Below, piece by piece: positions 25,811-35,629 of a stretch of DNA of 56,932 nt. Position numbers and translations under genes: made by a program. The notes beneath the pieces are model-generated. The model had not been told where the DNA came from and searched no databases. It saw nothing but the letters and a program-made list of their open reading frames with translations. Positions within the stretch are counted from its first letter, which is position 1, and every line of letters begins with the position of its first letter. Location of the stretch: IMG/VR virus record IMGVR_UViG_3300040781_000267, positions 1 through 56,932 of that record; one strand, given 5' to 3'. The stretch comes from a virus.

Positions 25811-26239
25811 TTACACCGTAGTATTGCCTGTGATTCCGCTGATGGTATCTTTGTCAACTACATTAGTAATTGTTGTGCTGGTCCAAGTAGGGCTAGCTGT
25901 GGCGCCGCCGATTTTGCCGTAAAAGTCTCTTTTGAACGGATCATTAACCCATGGCTGCGTTGTGAACGGTGGGTTGTTTCCTAATCCTAAATCTCTCACT
26001 GCCCGTTCTAGTGAAGATTCGTTAGCTCCCGCAAGTCTGTGAAAAGTGTCGACATATATCTTATCTAATTCTTTCAACTTGAACACACTTGCATCTTCGT
26101 CGCTGTCAAACTTCACCGACAGCATTTTACTCTCGTCGTCGTTGTAAATTTTATATTCGCCGTGGATGTGTCCGTGAAAGAATGCTTTCAGTGTTGTACG
26201 GTCGGTGTTGTTAGGGATTATGGTGTCTATGATAAACAT
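25811..26239 (-). CDS. hypothetical protein, paralogue of its neighbour
   Basis: Not recognised, 142 residues. The segment SDEDASVFKLKELDKIYVDT aligns by eye with YSEEEAGLYKLKDMETYYHN in the next gene upstream, so the two appear to derive from a duplication. The C-terminal 35 residues are rich in Thr and differ. AGGAAG precedes the ATG; it is three bases from the upstream stop. Confidence 0.6.
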   Translation of the reverse strand: MFIIDTIIPNNTDRTTLKAFFHGHIHGEYKIYNDDESKMLSVKFDSDEDASVFKLKELDKIYVDTFHRLAGANESSLERAVRDLGLGNNPPFTTQPWVNDPFKRDFYGKIGGATASPTWTSTTITNVVDKDTISGITGNTTV

Positions 26240-26242
26240 CTT

Positions 26243-26539
26243 CTACTTCCTTTTATAATAATCGTCGGTCTCTACGCCGTACTTTTGTTCTAGCGCCCTC
26301 TCAAAATCTGCATCGGGCTCGAATAAGAATGGTTTGTGATTATGATAATATGTTTCCATATCTTTTAGCTTGTACAGTCCCGCTTCTTCTTCGCTATAAA
26401 AAACAAGATACAGAAAAATCATTTCAGCAGGACGGCTTTTCAACTCAAACGACACAAGATTCTGTGTTCGTAGAAAATACTCAAAGTCTCTAGCTTCGAA
26501 TTCCTCGACACCGGTTTTTACAATTCGATATGGCACCAT
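26243..26539 (-). CDS. hypothetical protein, leaderless transcript, paralogue of 25811 gene
   Basis: Not recognised, 98 residues, MVPYRIVKTGVEEFEARDF start. The ATG is seven bases after a TATGCT -10 box with TTGACA 17 bp further up, so the message would start at the ATG with no ribosome binding site. It heads an operon with its paralogue. Confidence 0.6.
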   Translation of the reverse strand: MVPYRIVKTGVEEFEARDFEYFLRTQNLVSFELKSRPAEMIFLYLVFYSEEEAGLYKLKDMETYYHNHKPFLFEPDADFERALEQKYGVETDDYYKRK

Positions 26540-26545
26540 GAACTA

Positions 26546-26574
26546 AGCATAACACAAAGTTAAGATAGTGTCAA
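26546..26574 (-). promoter_or_regulatory. sigma70 promoter giving a leaderless mRNA
   Basis: TTGACA (26569-26574) and TATGCT (26546-26551), 17 bp apart, with the ATG at 26537-26539. Confidence 0.75.
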
Positions 26575-26810
26575 TCGTTTTCCATCTTGTTCAACCGAGT
26601 GTAATAATCGGGAAGTTCGGATAGGTGGTCTAGTGCAATCTCTCTTGCTAATGCTGAATCTTTTGTATGCTCGTGTTCGACTTTTATGCCTAGTGCGAGT
26701 TGATTCAGAATCGAGTCAAGGTCTACTCCGTGCTTCTTTGCAACTTGCTCAGGAGACGGAGTAGGAACACCTAGTAGATCTTTTTCTGTTAACAGTTCCT
26801 TTATCTTCAT
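26571..26810 (-). CDS. small DUF5661-like phage protein
   Basis: 79 residues with KHGVDLDSILNQLALGIKVE, then EHTKDSALAREIALDHLSEL and PDYYTRLNKME, matching a small family found in phages and bacteria with no known activity. The MKIKELLTE start ends in hydrophobic-x-Glu and resembles a head-targeting, protease-cleaved N-terminus. A late promoter ends five bases before the ATG. CCTTTAT and ATAAAGG also form a hairpin across the start codon. Confidence 0.65.
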   Translation of the reverse strand: MKIKELLTEKDLLGVPTPSPEQVAKKHGVDLDSILNQLALGIKVEHEHTKDSALAREIALDHLSELPDYYTRLNKMEND

Positions 26811-26815
26811 AAAGG

Positions 26816-26823
26816 TATTTATC
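26816..26823 (-). promoter_or_regulatory. late promoter GATAAATA directly before a start codon
   Basis: GATAAATA followed by CCTTT and the ATG at 26810, leaving no room for a leader. Confidence 0.7.
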
Positions 26824-27391
26824 TATTTATTTGAATACCGTTATCAACACCTGATTCAAATACATCCTGGGCGTGACCGCTGGAGATGATATCGTAGTCA
26901 TCGAGGTTGATTTTCGGATATCCTGCAACAGTAAGCCAAAAGCCTTTCCATAGATATCCTAGGTTAGTTTCGTATCCTCGTTTCAGGTCGACTAGCTTGG
27001 TTTGTGCGCTTTCGAACTTATTACGACCGACAATCATTTCGGTTTGTATAGTTTTATAAATTCCTGAATCAAGGTTGGGATTTTGCTCTTTTATCCACTG
27101 CATCATTGCGTCCGATCCATCTTCTCCGTAACGAGCAGTAATAGACTTAGTGTACACGTCTAGTACATCGTCTTTGTACATTGCAGGAATCTGTGCAAGT
27201 TCCATAATCTTTTGGGAATAAGTTGCTAGGATGTTTTCATTATTCTCCCATGCTGCGGTAATTTCCTTCTCAGCACGATTGCCATAGTTGTAATTAACAA
27301 CAAAGGATACCGAACACACACCAACAATAACTGCAATAATGCAGAGTATTACAATTAGTGCTATTGTCGAACTTCCGTTTTGCTTCTTCAT
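26819..27391 (-). CDS. LemA-like membrane protein
   Basis: 190 residues. One N-terminal transmembrane segment (about residues 10-32, IVLCIIAVIVGVCSVSFVV) precedes a long helical domain with NRAEKEITAAWENNENILAT and RNKFESAQTKLVDLKRGYET, typical of LemA. In bacteria lemA often neighbours a TPM-domain (YgcG) gene; here a TPM-like protein lies directly upstream. It has its own sigma70 promoter (27435-27462). Confidence 0.75.
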   Translation of the reverse strand: MKKQNGSSTIALIVILCIIAVIVGVCSVSFVVNYNYGNRAEKEITAAWENNENILATYSQKIMELAQIPAMYKDDVLDVYTKSITARYGEDGSDAMMQWIKEQNPNLDSGIYKTIQTEMIVGRNKFESAQTKLVDLKRGYETNLGYLWKGFWLTVAGYPKINLDDYDIISSGHAQDVFESGVDNGIQINR

Positions 27392-27434
27392 TTGCGATTC
27401 CTCGTAGTTGTGTTGTGTTGTGATATGAGTGTGT

Positions 27435-27462
27435 ATTATAACTGTTCAGCTACTAATGTCAA
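27435..27462 (-). promoter_or_regulatory. sigma70 promoter of the LemA-like gene
   Basis: TTGACA (27457-27462) and TATAAT (27435-27440), 16 bp apart. Confidence 0.8.
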
Positions 27463-27465
27463 CTA

Positions 27466-28620
27466 TTATCTTCGGAAGCGTCTTCTAAACGAAGTCGGAC
27501 GACGATAACCGTACCTGTGATCACCAAACGGATCCTGCAAATGAAAGTACAAAGTCAATCCGATACTGATAAGTATCGATAATCCTATCGCGAGTCCGAT
27601 TACCCAGGTCGGGGGTTCTATCTCGTCTTCGAGATATTTAAAATCTTCCATAGATTTTCTATCAAAATGCCCCTCGACAGTGCCTGCTATTGTATCGATC
27701 ACTTCTACATAATCATCGACAGTTTCAAGCGCCATGATGTTGTCTCGCATCATTACTGTCATAAGTTCGTTGCCGCTATTAGATCCCAGTGTAATTGTAT
27801 CTACCCAAGAAATAGCCGGATAGTCCGGTACTCCCATAATCACAATCACATCATTCTTCTTGCCTCCTAGCCAGGCGCGCTCTAAGGAATAACGGTAGCT
27901 TTGATCTGGAGTATTCACCAGAATCAGGATAATATTAGCCTGTTTCGCAGGTCCTATAGCTCGTAGTCTATCCCGCAGGTGCAGGTCCCATTTATCTACG
28001 CTTTTTACAGGAACACCCATTGCCAACACCCTATTTATTTTGTAGAAACTGTGTATCTTAGGGTAGGGCGGGATAAGCGGAGCAAACTCTGCATCGGCAG
28101 CAATGTCTGCATCATTAAACAAACTTTCAGGAACAGCCTTGATATAATTTTTATAGGGGCGGGTTGCTGCACAACCTTCGCCGACGTAGGCTTCGGTATA
28201 TGCTGCTGGGTCTAGTGTGTCGTAAACTGATCGACTCGTACGATCTAGGCTCTTAATGCCGATATTACCAATTGTGGATTTTACAAACCAGTCAACAGTA
28301 TAGTGGTTTTCGTAACATGTTTGGCATGTTTCCGAACACGTTCTGCTATTTCCCGAGCCAGTGCAAGTAGTAACACAATTGCATCTATAAGATCTAATGT
28401 ACGATCCGTGTTCACGGACCTTCTCGGTAATCTTTCCGTTCCACACTTCGAAATCAGCAGTCTGATTGTACATGCCAGCGCCGTATACAACACCAACAAC
28501 CACAATAGATGCAAGAATCTGCAATCCCATTTCTTTCCAAGTGATCGTCGTCTTAAAGATTAGTCGTGCTATAAGAGCCCAGATAACCGGAATGAGCAAT
28601 AATAAAAAGAAATTTTCCAT
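27466..28620 (-). CDS. TPM-domain-like membrane protein with Cys-rich loop
   Basis: 384 residues. Two hydrophobic segments at the N-terminus (residues 3-19 and 33-51) are followed by a Cys-rich loop (about 75-105, with CNCVTTC and CQTCYENH). Then comes a TPM-like alpha/beta domain (NIILILVNTPDQSYRYSLER, VIVIMGVPDYPAIS) and a C-terminal transmembrane helix near 345-365 before an Arg-rich tail. Paired with LemA it may form an envelope complex. The Cys loop could bind metal or form disulphides. A sigma70 promoter lies just upstream. Confidence 0.65.
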   Translation of the reverse strand: MENFFLLLLIPVIWALIARLIFKTTITWKEMGLQILASIVVVGVVYGAGMYNQTADFEVWNGKITEKVREHGSYIRSYRCNCVTTCTGSGNSRTCSETCQTCYENHYTVDWFVKSTIGNIGIKSLDRTSRSVYDTLDPAAYTEAYVGEGCAATRPYKNYIKAVPESLFNDADIAADAEFAPLIPPYPKIHSFYKINRVLAMGVPVKSVDKWDLHLRDRLRAIGPAKQANIILILVNTPDQSYRYSLERAWLGGKKNDVIVIMGVPDYPAISWVDTITLGSNSGNELMTVMMRDNIMALETVDDYVEVIDTIAGTVEGHFDRKSMEDFKYLEDEIEPPTWVIGLAIGLSILISIGLTLYFHLQDPFGDHRYGYRRPTSFRRRFRR

Positions 28621-28648
28621 AACTGTGCCTTGTTGTTTACAGAAGTTC

Positions 28649-28678
28649 TATACTAACACAGGCATTCGCACAATGTCA
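28649..28678 (-). promoter_or_regulatory. sigma70 promoter of the TPM-like gene
   Basis: TTGACA followed after 18 bp by TAGTAT on the minus strand, about 35 bp before the ATG at 28620. Confidence 0.65.
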
Positions 28679-29425
28679 ATCGAGTAAGACCGGTGTATAG
28701 GGATCGGGCTCGTACACATTTGTGGCCTGGGCCTCGCTATACAATTCTTCGTATTCATCTTCATCTTCTGCGAAGTCTTTTATACTATTTTCCCATACGT
28801 GTAACTCTTCATCTGTTAACTCTATGCCGTCCGAGATAAGGTTATCTCGGAACTGTCGGTAACCTGCAGATGTTTCCTGATAATTAATTATTGTGTACCC
28901 CGAATCGACGATATAGTCTACAATAGTTGGCCTGCGGCCTTCCTGAAGCGCGTCTGTAATCTCGTCGAATATCCGATCACATGTTAGGCTGGAATCGAGG
29001 TCTACAAAAACATAACCATTTTCCTTCCACTTTGCAATCTGCGTAATGTAACCTTTATCAAACAGCCTCCTGAACCGAACGCAATCGAGATAATTTTCTT
29101 GCTCCACAATCGAACTACCCGTCGAAACAGAATCGCTTAGGTGTAGTGCTAGTCTAGTTGAACTAAAAGACATCAACGAGGTATATCCTTGAACGGAGTG
29201 TATTTTCTTTGTGAGATGATCCCCGAACACTAGTCCGTAACAATTCGGTATGATCAGTTTCATGCTGGGGTCGCACTGATCGACAAAAAAGTCTGCCACA
29301 TGAAAAATGTCTTCTTCGATAAATCGGTCGTTATCAAAAAAGGCACTTATAGACGACGTATAAGATTCTACACCCCTAGATTTTCCGTCCGACGATCTTA
29401 AACCTAATTGTACTGTGCCGCCCAT
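28676..29425 (-). CDS. hypothetical protein, 249 aa, acidic tail
   Basis: Not recognised. A soluble protein with a very acidic C-terminal third (FAEDEDEYEELYSEAQ). The N-terminal 60 residues are Ser-rich and may be beta. AGGAG precedes the ATG and a hairpin terminator lies just upstream. Confidence 0.6.
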   Translation of the reverse strand: MGGTVQLGLRSSDGKSRGVESYTSSISAFFDNDRFIEEDIFHVADFFVDQCDPSMKLIIPNCYGLVFGDHLTKKIHSVQGYTSLMSFSSTRLALHLSDSVSTGSSIVEQENYLDCVRFRRLFDKGYITQIAKWKENGYVFVDLDSSLTCDRIFDEITDALQEGRRPTIVDYIVDSGYTIINYQETSAGYRQFRDNLISDGIELTDEELHVWENSIKDFAEDEDEYEELYSEAQATNVYEPDPYTPVLLD

Positions 29426-29452
29426 AATGCTCTCCTGAGTATGTAGTCACCA

Positions 29453-29476
29453 AGAAAGGAGCCGAAGCTCCTTTCT
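29453..29476 (-). terminator. intrinsic terminator after the collagen-YadA gene
   Basis: AGAAAGGAGC and GCTCCTTTCT pair perfectly around a 4-base loop; the T-tract after it is short. Confidence 0.75.
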
Positions 29477-29497
29477 GTTAGTACCGGTTAGCTACTA

Positions 29498-30625
<1,128 letters not shown>

Positions 30626-30638
30626 ATTCACTACCTCT

Positions 30639-30652
30639 ATATCTATAGATAT
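30639..30652. promoter_or_regulatory. perfect 14-bp palindrome before the collagen-YadA gene
   Basis: ATATCTATAGATAT, 14 bp upstream of the ATG. Could be an operator or contain a TATAGATA late-like element. The rest of 30653-30775 shows only a small GTGTG/CACAC hairpin. Confidence 0.4.
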
Positions 30653-30775
30653 TCAGCACACACCACCATTGGTATGTACAGTCTGGATAGTTTAACATTG
30701 AAAATTCATATTTGCCAAAGTGTTTCCATCTAAAGTGTGCGGCAGTTCACACAAATATATTAGATACGGTATTTT

Positions 30776-31141
30776 CTACTTACCAACCCACTTTGCTTGC
30801 TCTTCGGAACCTATGTATTGATAAGCACCTTTATTGTATGCAGGTGCAATACACTTCTTCTTCCTTTGTACTTCTTCCTGGGCAATACGTTCACGTTCAG
30901 CCATTTCGCCCTCGTATCGCTTTTGCTCGGCTGACTTAGGTTTTGGATCTATAGTTGCACCAGAACAGATATTGAGGCCGACGTTTCGATCGGGAACTGA
31001 ATAGGAGGGAAATTTATTCACGGGAGGTATACTTTCGCGTGTCTTTTTACCTTGTCGTTCTGCAAGGCGTCGAGCGCGAATACGATCGCGCTCTTTTTTA
31101 GAGCGGGGGCGATACGAACCGTCCATCTGAACATATGCCAT
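30776..31141 (-). CDS. conserved hypothetical phage protein, 121 aa
   Basis: Basic N-terminus (RSKKERDRIRARRLAERQGK), then SVPDRNVGLNICSGATIDPK and a Lys/Glu helix. I recognise the SVPDRxxGL...SGATxxP core as recurrent in T4-like phage genomes, but its role is unknown. It starts one base after the stop of the deoxyribonucleotidase gene. Confidence 0.65.
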   Translation of the reverse strand: MAYVQMDGSYRPRSKKERDRIRARRLAERQGKKTRESIPPVNKFPSYSVPDRNVGLNICSGATIDPKPKSAEQKRYEGEMAERERIAQEEVQRKKKCIAPAYNKGAYQYIGSEEQAKWVGK

Positions 31142-31142
31142 G

Positions 31143-31592
31143 TTATGCTCTCGCTAACAGATACTCGGTAACGGACTCCCAGTCTGGAAATTTCTCAGTA
31201 CCAAAGTGTATGTGCTCGCCGACAAATTCGCTTGCGCCATTCTTTGTTCGATCATCGACAAGAAAGTGACCACAGTTAAGATTTTTGTGGTGGGTAAGAA
31301 TAAGACGCTTGTATGCTTTGTCTCCGAGGAAGAATTTTACCCACTGCAATTTAGCAACTAGAGCATATTCATTTTCCCAGGGCGATGTAGAAAGTATATA
31401 AGTATCGAACTTGTCTGCAAGTGCGTCGAATGCACGGATTGCGCCGGGCATCGGGTGCATTAAAGAAAATATGCCGGGTATCTCGTCGTATCGACCTTCG
31501 TACTTTTCTAGTACATGTTGGTCACACTGTGCAATTCCAGAGTCGAAATCTACCAGTACATTGTCCATGTCAAGATAAAGTATCTTCTTCAT
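31143..31592 (-). CDS. 5'(3')-deoxyribonucleotidase (HAD family)
   Basis: 149 residues. The HAD nucleophile motif D-M-D-N-V at residues 8-12 (YLDMDNVLVDFD), the second motif ILSTSPWENEY and HFLVDDRTKNG near 115 fit the NT5C-like nucleotidases common in phages. It would dephosphorylate dNMPs and balance nucleotide pools. The ATG overlaps the upstream stop as ATGA; AGGAG precedes it. Confidence 0.8.
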   Translation of the reverse strand: MKKILYLDMDNVLVDFDSGIAQCDQHVLEKYEGRYDEIPGIFSLMHPMPGAIRAFDALADKFDTYILSTSPWENEYALVAKLQWVKFFLGDKAYKRLILTHHKNLNCGHFLVDDRTKNGASEFVGEHIHFGTEKFPDWESVTEYLLARA

Positions 31593-31855
31593 GCTATTCT
31601 CCTCATTACTTCAAACGCCTGTTGGTAAGGGCCGTTATCTCGGTCCGGAAAGTTGTGCAGATCGAGTAGCGTCTGGCCGACCCAGGCGGGCAACAGTTTT
31701 GAAATAGGCGTCCAACGCAAGCAGGTATAATCTCCTTCCAGTTTAGAATCGCCCCAGCCGAGATCAGACACGAAATACAGAGGTCGTCCTAAATCGTCGT
31801 GGCGAAGTTCTTCAGTCTCATCTAAAAATCGGAACACACCTTTTTTGAAATTCAT
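31589..31855 (-). CDS. hypothetical protein, 88 aa
   Basis: Not recognised. Contains FVSDLGWGDSKLEGDYTCLR and ends in a short helix. Its promoter and ribosome site lie in an 11-bp hairpin (31865-31892). Translationally coupled to the deoxyribonucleotidase downstream. Confidence 0.6.
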   Translation of the reverse strand: MNFKKGVFRFLDETEELRHDDLGRPLYFVSDLGWGDSKLEGDYTCLRWTPISKLLPAWVGQTLLDLHNFPDRDNGPYQQAFEVMRRIA

Positions 31856-31864
31856 AACACTGCC

Positions 31865-31911
31865 TTGCTACAATTTGTGACAATTATAGCAAAACATCAC
31901 GTAGGTGTCAA
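31865..31911 (-). promoter_or_regulatory. consensus sigma70 promoter within an RBS hairpin
   Basis: TTGACA (31906-31911) and TATAAT (31883-31888), 17 bp apart. TTGCTATAATT (31882-31892) pairs with AATTGTAGCAA (31865-31875) with one G-U pair; the second arm runs into the AAGG ribosome site. Confidence 0.75.
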
Positions 31912-32153
31912 GCTTGAGATTTAGATATCATAATCGCAGCAATCTCTTCGGGAGTAAGATATCCTGCTTCGCGCTTTCGGGTTTCGTTTTTGAGGGATTT
32001 TAATTCTTTACGGATCCAGCCGGGGGTATCAGGAAGATTATCAATCTCCTCTTCACTTAAATTTTCGAGATTGTCGATAGCACGTTGCACTCTGGGTTTC
32101 TTTTGTGCAACTGCCATCATGTGTTTACGGTTTCCTCTCCCGTATTCACTCAT
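31908..32153 (-). CDS. hypothetical protein, 81 aa
   Basis: Not recognised. Mostly helical and charged (LENLSEEEIDNLPDTPGWIR). The start overlaps the end of the secreted beta-helix gene by 8 bp and the stop overlaps the -35 of the next promoter. Confidence 0.55.
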   Translation of the reverse strand: MSEYGRGNRKHMMAVAQKKPRVQRAIDNLENLSEEEIDNLPDTPGWIRKELKSLKNETRKREAGYLTPEEIAAIMISKSQA

Positions 32154-32751
32154 CGTACATTACGTCTCCGGCTACAACAACGACTGCATTATCTTTTATC
32201 AATACATCACTTGAATAAATTTTCAAATTAGTTGCAGATCTAAGTTCCGCGATATCGTTCATAACCAACTGACTTAGGCCGCCGGCATTTAATGTTAGGT
32301 CGCATACTGCCGATCCTTCCATGTAAAGCCGTGGATAGGGAAAGGTGCCATTAGGTGTATGTAGGAAATCTACATTAGCTAACGTAGTAAATTTAGCGTT
32401 ACCGTAAAGAAGAATCCTTACATCTTGCACATCGACATATTGCAACGTAACACTTCCAGTTTCCCACAATAGCTCGCCGCCTTTGCCGTCTATTAGCACA
32501 GGGTGGTCGACACCGTCGCCCAATATGACTAACTCGGGCGACGACTGTTCGTACCATTGTATGCTTTTGCCACCTATGTCCCAGGTTTGGTCTGGTGCAT
32601 AAATGATAACCTTAGACACAAGAGAGTCTTTCGCTACCCTAACTGCAAGATCCACAGTGTCGTAGTCGCCAGGCACAGTAAGTATGGCGGTTTCGGCTGC
32701 TGCATGTGAAATCATGCAACACATTACCAATAAAGCCGCCAATATCTTCAT
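32146..32751 (-). CDS. secreted beta-helix protein related to the adjacent fibre
   Basis: 201 residues with a signal peptide (MKILAALLVMCCMISHAAA). The mature part (TVPGDYDTVDLAVRVAKDSL, later TLANVDFLHTPNG) is a short right-handed beta-helix that matches by eye the C-terminal module of the 943-residue fibre (ALPADYATVELALAAAKTSG). The fibre module thus seems to have been copied and given an export signal. It is coupled to the fibre gene by a TAATG overlap. Function unknown; periplasmic or surface location expected. Confidence 0.6.
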   Translation of the reverse strand: MKILAALLVMCCMISHAAAETAILTVPGDYDTVDLAVRVAKDSLVSKVIIYAPDQTWDIGGKSIQWYEQSSPELVILGDGVDHPVLIDGKGGELLWETGSVTLQYVDVQDVRILLYGNAKFTTLANVDFLHTPNGTFPYPRLYMEGSAVCDLTLNAGGLSQLVMNDIAELRSATNLKIYSSDVLIKDNAVVVVAGDVMYDE

Positions 32752-35582
32752 TACGAGTAAACCGTAGGCGACTTAGCTGTAGCTGCAGGCGATGATGCTG
32801 TTGCGCTGCCGGGCGTGATTGTTCCAACTGTTGCAGTTGCAATCTCAGTTACAGTTAATATTGTGCCGCCAGTTTGACCGCCTGCTGTTATCCCAGAACA
32901 CTGCAACGAACTTTGGTCGCCGCACGTAATAACATTGCCCGATGTGTTGGTTGTTGATGTTATACCGATTGATCCTGATATTATAGCCCTGGATGCGTCG
33001 GACATAGACATAACCGTTCCGGCCTGGTCGACTGTGTCTAGATCAAAATTATCAGATGCAATTAGTGTTGCAGCACCAGTCAGTGTAACTTGAGAAAATC
33101 TACCCGACATATTGGTTATTATCATCTTCGCAGAATTATTTAGATATACCTCTGGATATGTAAAGTTAGCTCCGCCGCTTAATAGTGTTACGTTGTACAT
33201 AACACACTCACATGCATTATCTACCGCAAGAGATATGTTACGAAGACTTATACTGTTAAATAATATTTTCGAGTTGGCATTATAAAACCAAATATTTTGT
33301 ACGGTGCTATCCCCGATAAGTGTGCCGCCTACGAACTCTAAATCAGGCCAGTCATCGTCCCACCACTGAATATCGGATGCTAATGTTTGAGTTCCTGTAA
33401 TCTGTAAAATTACTTTCTGTGCGCCGGATGTTTTTGCGGCGGCCAGTGCCAATTCTACAGTAGCGTAATCTGCAGGTAAAGCATAGGTGATAATTCCCGT
33501 GCCTGCTCCACCACCACCGCCAGTTTGTGTTGACGTCAATGTAACACTATCGTAAATCGCCGATCCGTCTGCTTGTAGCTGTCCGAGTGGGAAAGGTGCA
33601 ATGGCTGTAGCATTACCCTGTGTTATAGTTCCGCTTACTTGTATCTGTCCTCCTAAATATGCATCAAACATCGACGGTGCTGTAGCTCCTCCTGAGGATG
33701 TTACATCGCCGTCGATAGATAAGGTGCTACCTACAAACGATACAACAGGTGGTAATGTCGTCGTTCTATTAGTTAAATCTAGAACCAAATTGCCGATGAT
33801 GGTCATCTTGGTGTTGTTAATTGTTTCTATGACTCTAGTATCGTTGGCGGCACTCATAGTTATAGTGTTGAAGGCTACAAAATCACCGCCTTCGAGGCCT
33901 ATGCTCTGGAACGTAGTTGGTTGCTGTACACGCACATATCCGTTATGAAATGCTGACCAATACCGGCACTCGCTTAGATCTAAGTCGCCGGTGTCCCATG
34001 CTAACAACATATCGCTGCCGGAGTTCTGGATAACACCGACAAACTTAAACCCATCTAGGCGAACATTAACACAGCTATTAAATACAAAATAATCGGCGGT
34101 TACTGTAGTTGTAGTCGAATCTGGGCCTTTGATCGACAAATATACATTCAAGTTGCTTACACGCAATTGGGTACCACCGGTGTGCGTTCCTGCTTGTAAC
34201 TCTAGCGTTACAATAGGCGGGCGGAGCCCGTTGGCAGATGGGCTAAGACCGGTACCTAAGTTGCGATTTATTACGTATGCCAATGCATCGGCAAGCGAAT
34301 CAAAATCGTATGTTCCTGGTGTACCACCATCGGGACCGACAGTATATGTCACATCAGCAGTAAATGGTTCGAGATATATCCCTGCATAATCGCCCGCTTC
34401 TGCAACAACTACACCTGTACGACCGAACACGGAATCAACTGCCCCGGCGCCACCAGCTGCGGCCCATGTGCCGTCGTCTTTCAGGAAGAGACCAGTAGAG
34501 GTGCCTGGATCGGGCACATTAGCAGAAGTGCCAGCGCCTGCGAATACTGCTGTTGTATTAGTCGCAGTTGTTCCGTCGTAGATTCCAGTACCATCCGGTT
34601 GTAATTCACCGATCGGAATGTTTGCTAAAGAATCGTAAGAAGAGGTGTCTACTATGCCGCCTTTTGCATTAACAACGGAGCCGGAGTCGAGCCTAAAACC
34701 TGTGCTTCCGGCAACACCGCCCGATATTACCACACTGCCGTCTATATTCATTCTGCACCCTGCTTTCAGATTGATACCAGCGGATCCGTTTGTGGTCGTC
34801 GCACGACCTACTAATGTAAGGCCCGGGCCGGGGGTTTGGGTGACCCACTGATCAAAGGTTGCGCTGAATGACATTACGATATAATCTGTAACAGTTAACT
34901 GGTTAAATCCGGTCCACTGCCCGCCGTAGCTTAATCCAATCGATTCTACTGTAATCGATTCTTGTGCTCTAATAATACCTTCATATGCCCACATACTCGC
35001 CTCTGGTGCAGCAACATCGAAAGTGTCCCAGCCGAGTATAACCGACGACCCGTTCATCGAGTATAAAAATCCCGCAATAGTAACATCCTCAAATCGAACA
35101 TTATAACAACCACTAACATTAAAAAAAGAAGGTATTGCTTTAGAACCAATTGTACAATTAGCCGAGCCGCTTCCCCTAATAGAAACTTGTGCTGTGACGC
35201 CTTCGAGGCGCCAGTATCCGTTTGGTGCGCCAGGTAGATGTACTCCGTCGTCTAACTGTAGGGTATATCGTGGTATGCGAGTGTCTGCATATGTCGACGA
35301 GGCATTGCCAGCGCCAATCGGATTAGAATTTATATAAATAATTGCGTCATCTAATGTTGCAAAATCGTTCCCCGGAGTAGAACCTACAGTATATGTAATA
35401 TTGTTAGTTAACCAAATTTCAGAACCGGCAGTAGGGTCAACAAACTCCAATCCGGATTCTGCGCCGTTTACTGCTACTACCTTACCAGCTTCCCCGGTGT
35501 AACTAGACGGGGTGTCGTTTAAGCCAGTAAAGGCTAGACCACCGCTTTTTGTGATTAATGTTCCTGATACTATAACTGTCAT
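32751..35582 (-). CDS. tail fibre with beta-helix modules
   Basis: 943 residues. N-terminus MTVIVSGTLITKSGGLAFTG and a LNDTPSSYTGEAG segment are shared with other fibres here. Three related units of the type TYTVGSTPGNDFATLDDAI precede right-handed beta-helix stretches, and VDSVFGRTGVVVAEAGDYAG occurs near the centre. Probably a homotrimeric receptor-binding fibre. A late promoter lies at 35614-35621 and GGGAGA before the ATG. Confidence 0.75.
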   Translation of the reverse strand: MTVIVSGTLITKSGGLAFTGLNDTPSSYTGEAGKVVAVNGAESGLEFVDPTAGSEIWLTNNITYTVGSTPGNDFATLDDAIIYINSNPIGAGNASSTYADTRIPRYTLQLDDGVHLPGAPNGYWRLEGVTAQVSIRGSGSANCTIGSKAIPSFFNVSGCYNVRFEDVTIAGFLYSMNGSSVILGWDTFDVAAPEASMWAYEGIIRAQESITVESIGLSYGGQWTGFNQLTVTDYIVMSFSATFDQWVTQTPGPGLTLVGRATTTNGSAGINLKAGCRMNIDGSVVISGGVAGSTGFRLDSGSVVNAKGGIVDTSSYDSLANIPIGELQPDGTGIYDGTTATNTTAVFAGAGTSANVPDPGTSTGLFLKDDGTWAAAGGAGAVDSVFGRTGVVVAEAGDYAGIYLEPFTADVTYTVGPDGGTPGTYDFDSLADALAYVINRNLGTGLSPSANGLRPPIVTLELQAGTHTGGTQLRVSNLNVYLSIKGPDSTTTTVTADYFVFNSCVNVRLDGFKFVGVIQNSGSDMLLAWDTGDLDLSECRYWSAFHNGYVRVQQPTTFQSIGLEGGDFVAFNTITMSAANDTRVIETINNTKMTIIGNLVLDLTNRTTTLPPVVSFVGSTLSIDGDVTSSGGATAPSMFDAYLGGQIQVSGTITQGNATAIAPFPLGQLQADGSAIYDSVTLTSTQTGGGGGAGTGIITYALPADYATVELALAAAKTSGAQKVILQITGTQTLASDIQWWDDDWPDLEFVGGTLIGDSTVQNIWFYNANSKILFNSISLRNISLAVDNACECVMYNVTLLSGGANFTYPEVYLNNSAKMIITNMSGRFSQVTLTGAATLIASDNFDLDTVDQAGTVMSMSDASRAIISGSIGITSTTNTSGNVITCGDQSSLQCSGITAGGQTGGTILTVTEIATATVGTITPGSATASSPAATAKSPTVYS

Positions 35583-35613
35583 TTTTTTCTCCCAAGGGAA
35601 TATTTATTTCTAT

Positions 35614-35621
35614 TATTTATC
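35614..35621 (-). promoter_or_regulatory. late promoter GATAAATA
   Basis: GATAAATAA on the minus strand, 32 bp before the fibre gene at 35582. Confidence 0.7.
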
Positions 35622-35629
35622 TTATTTTG

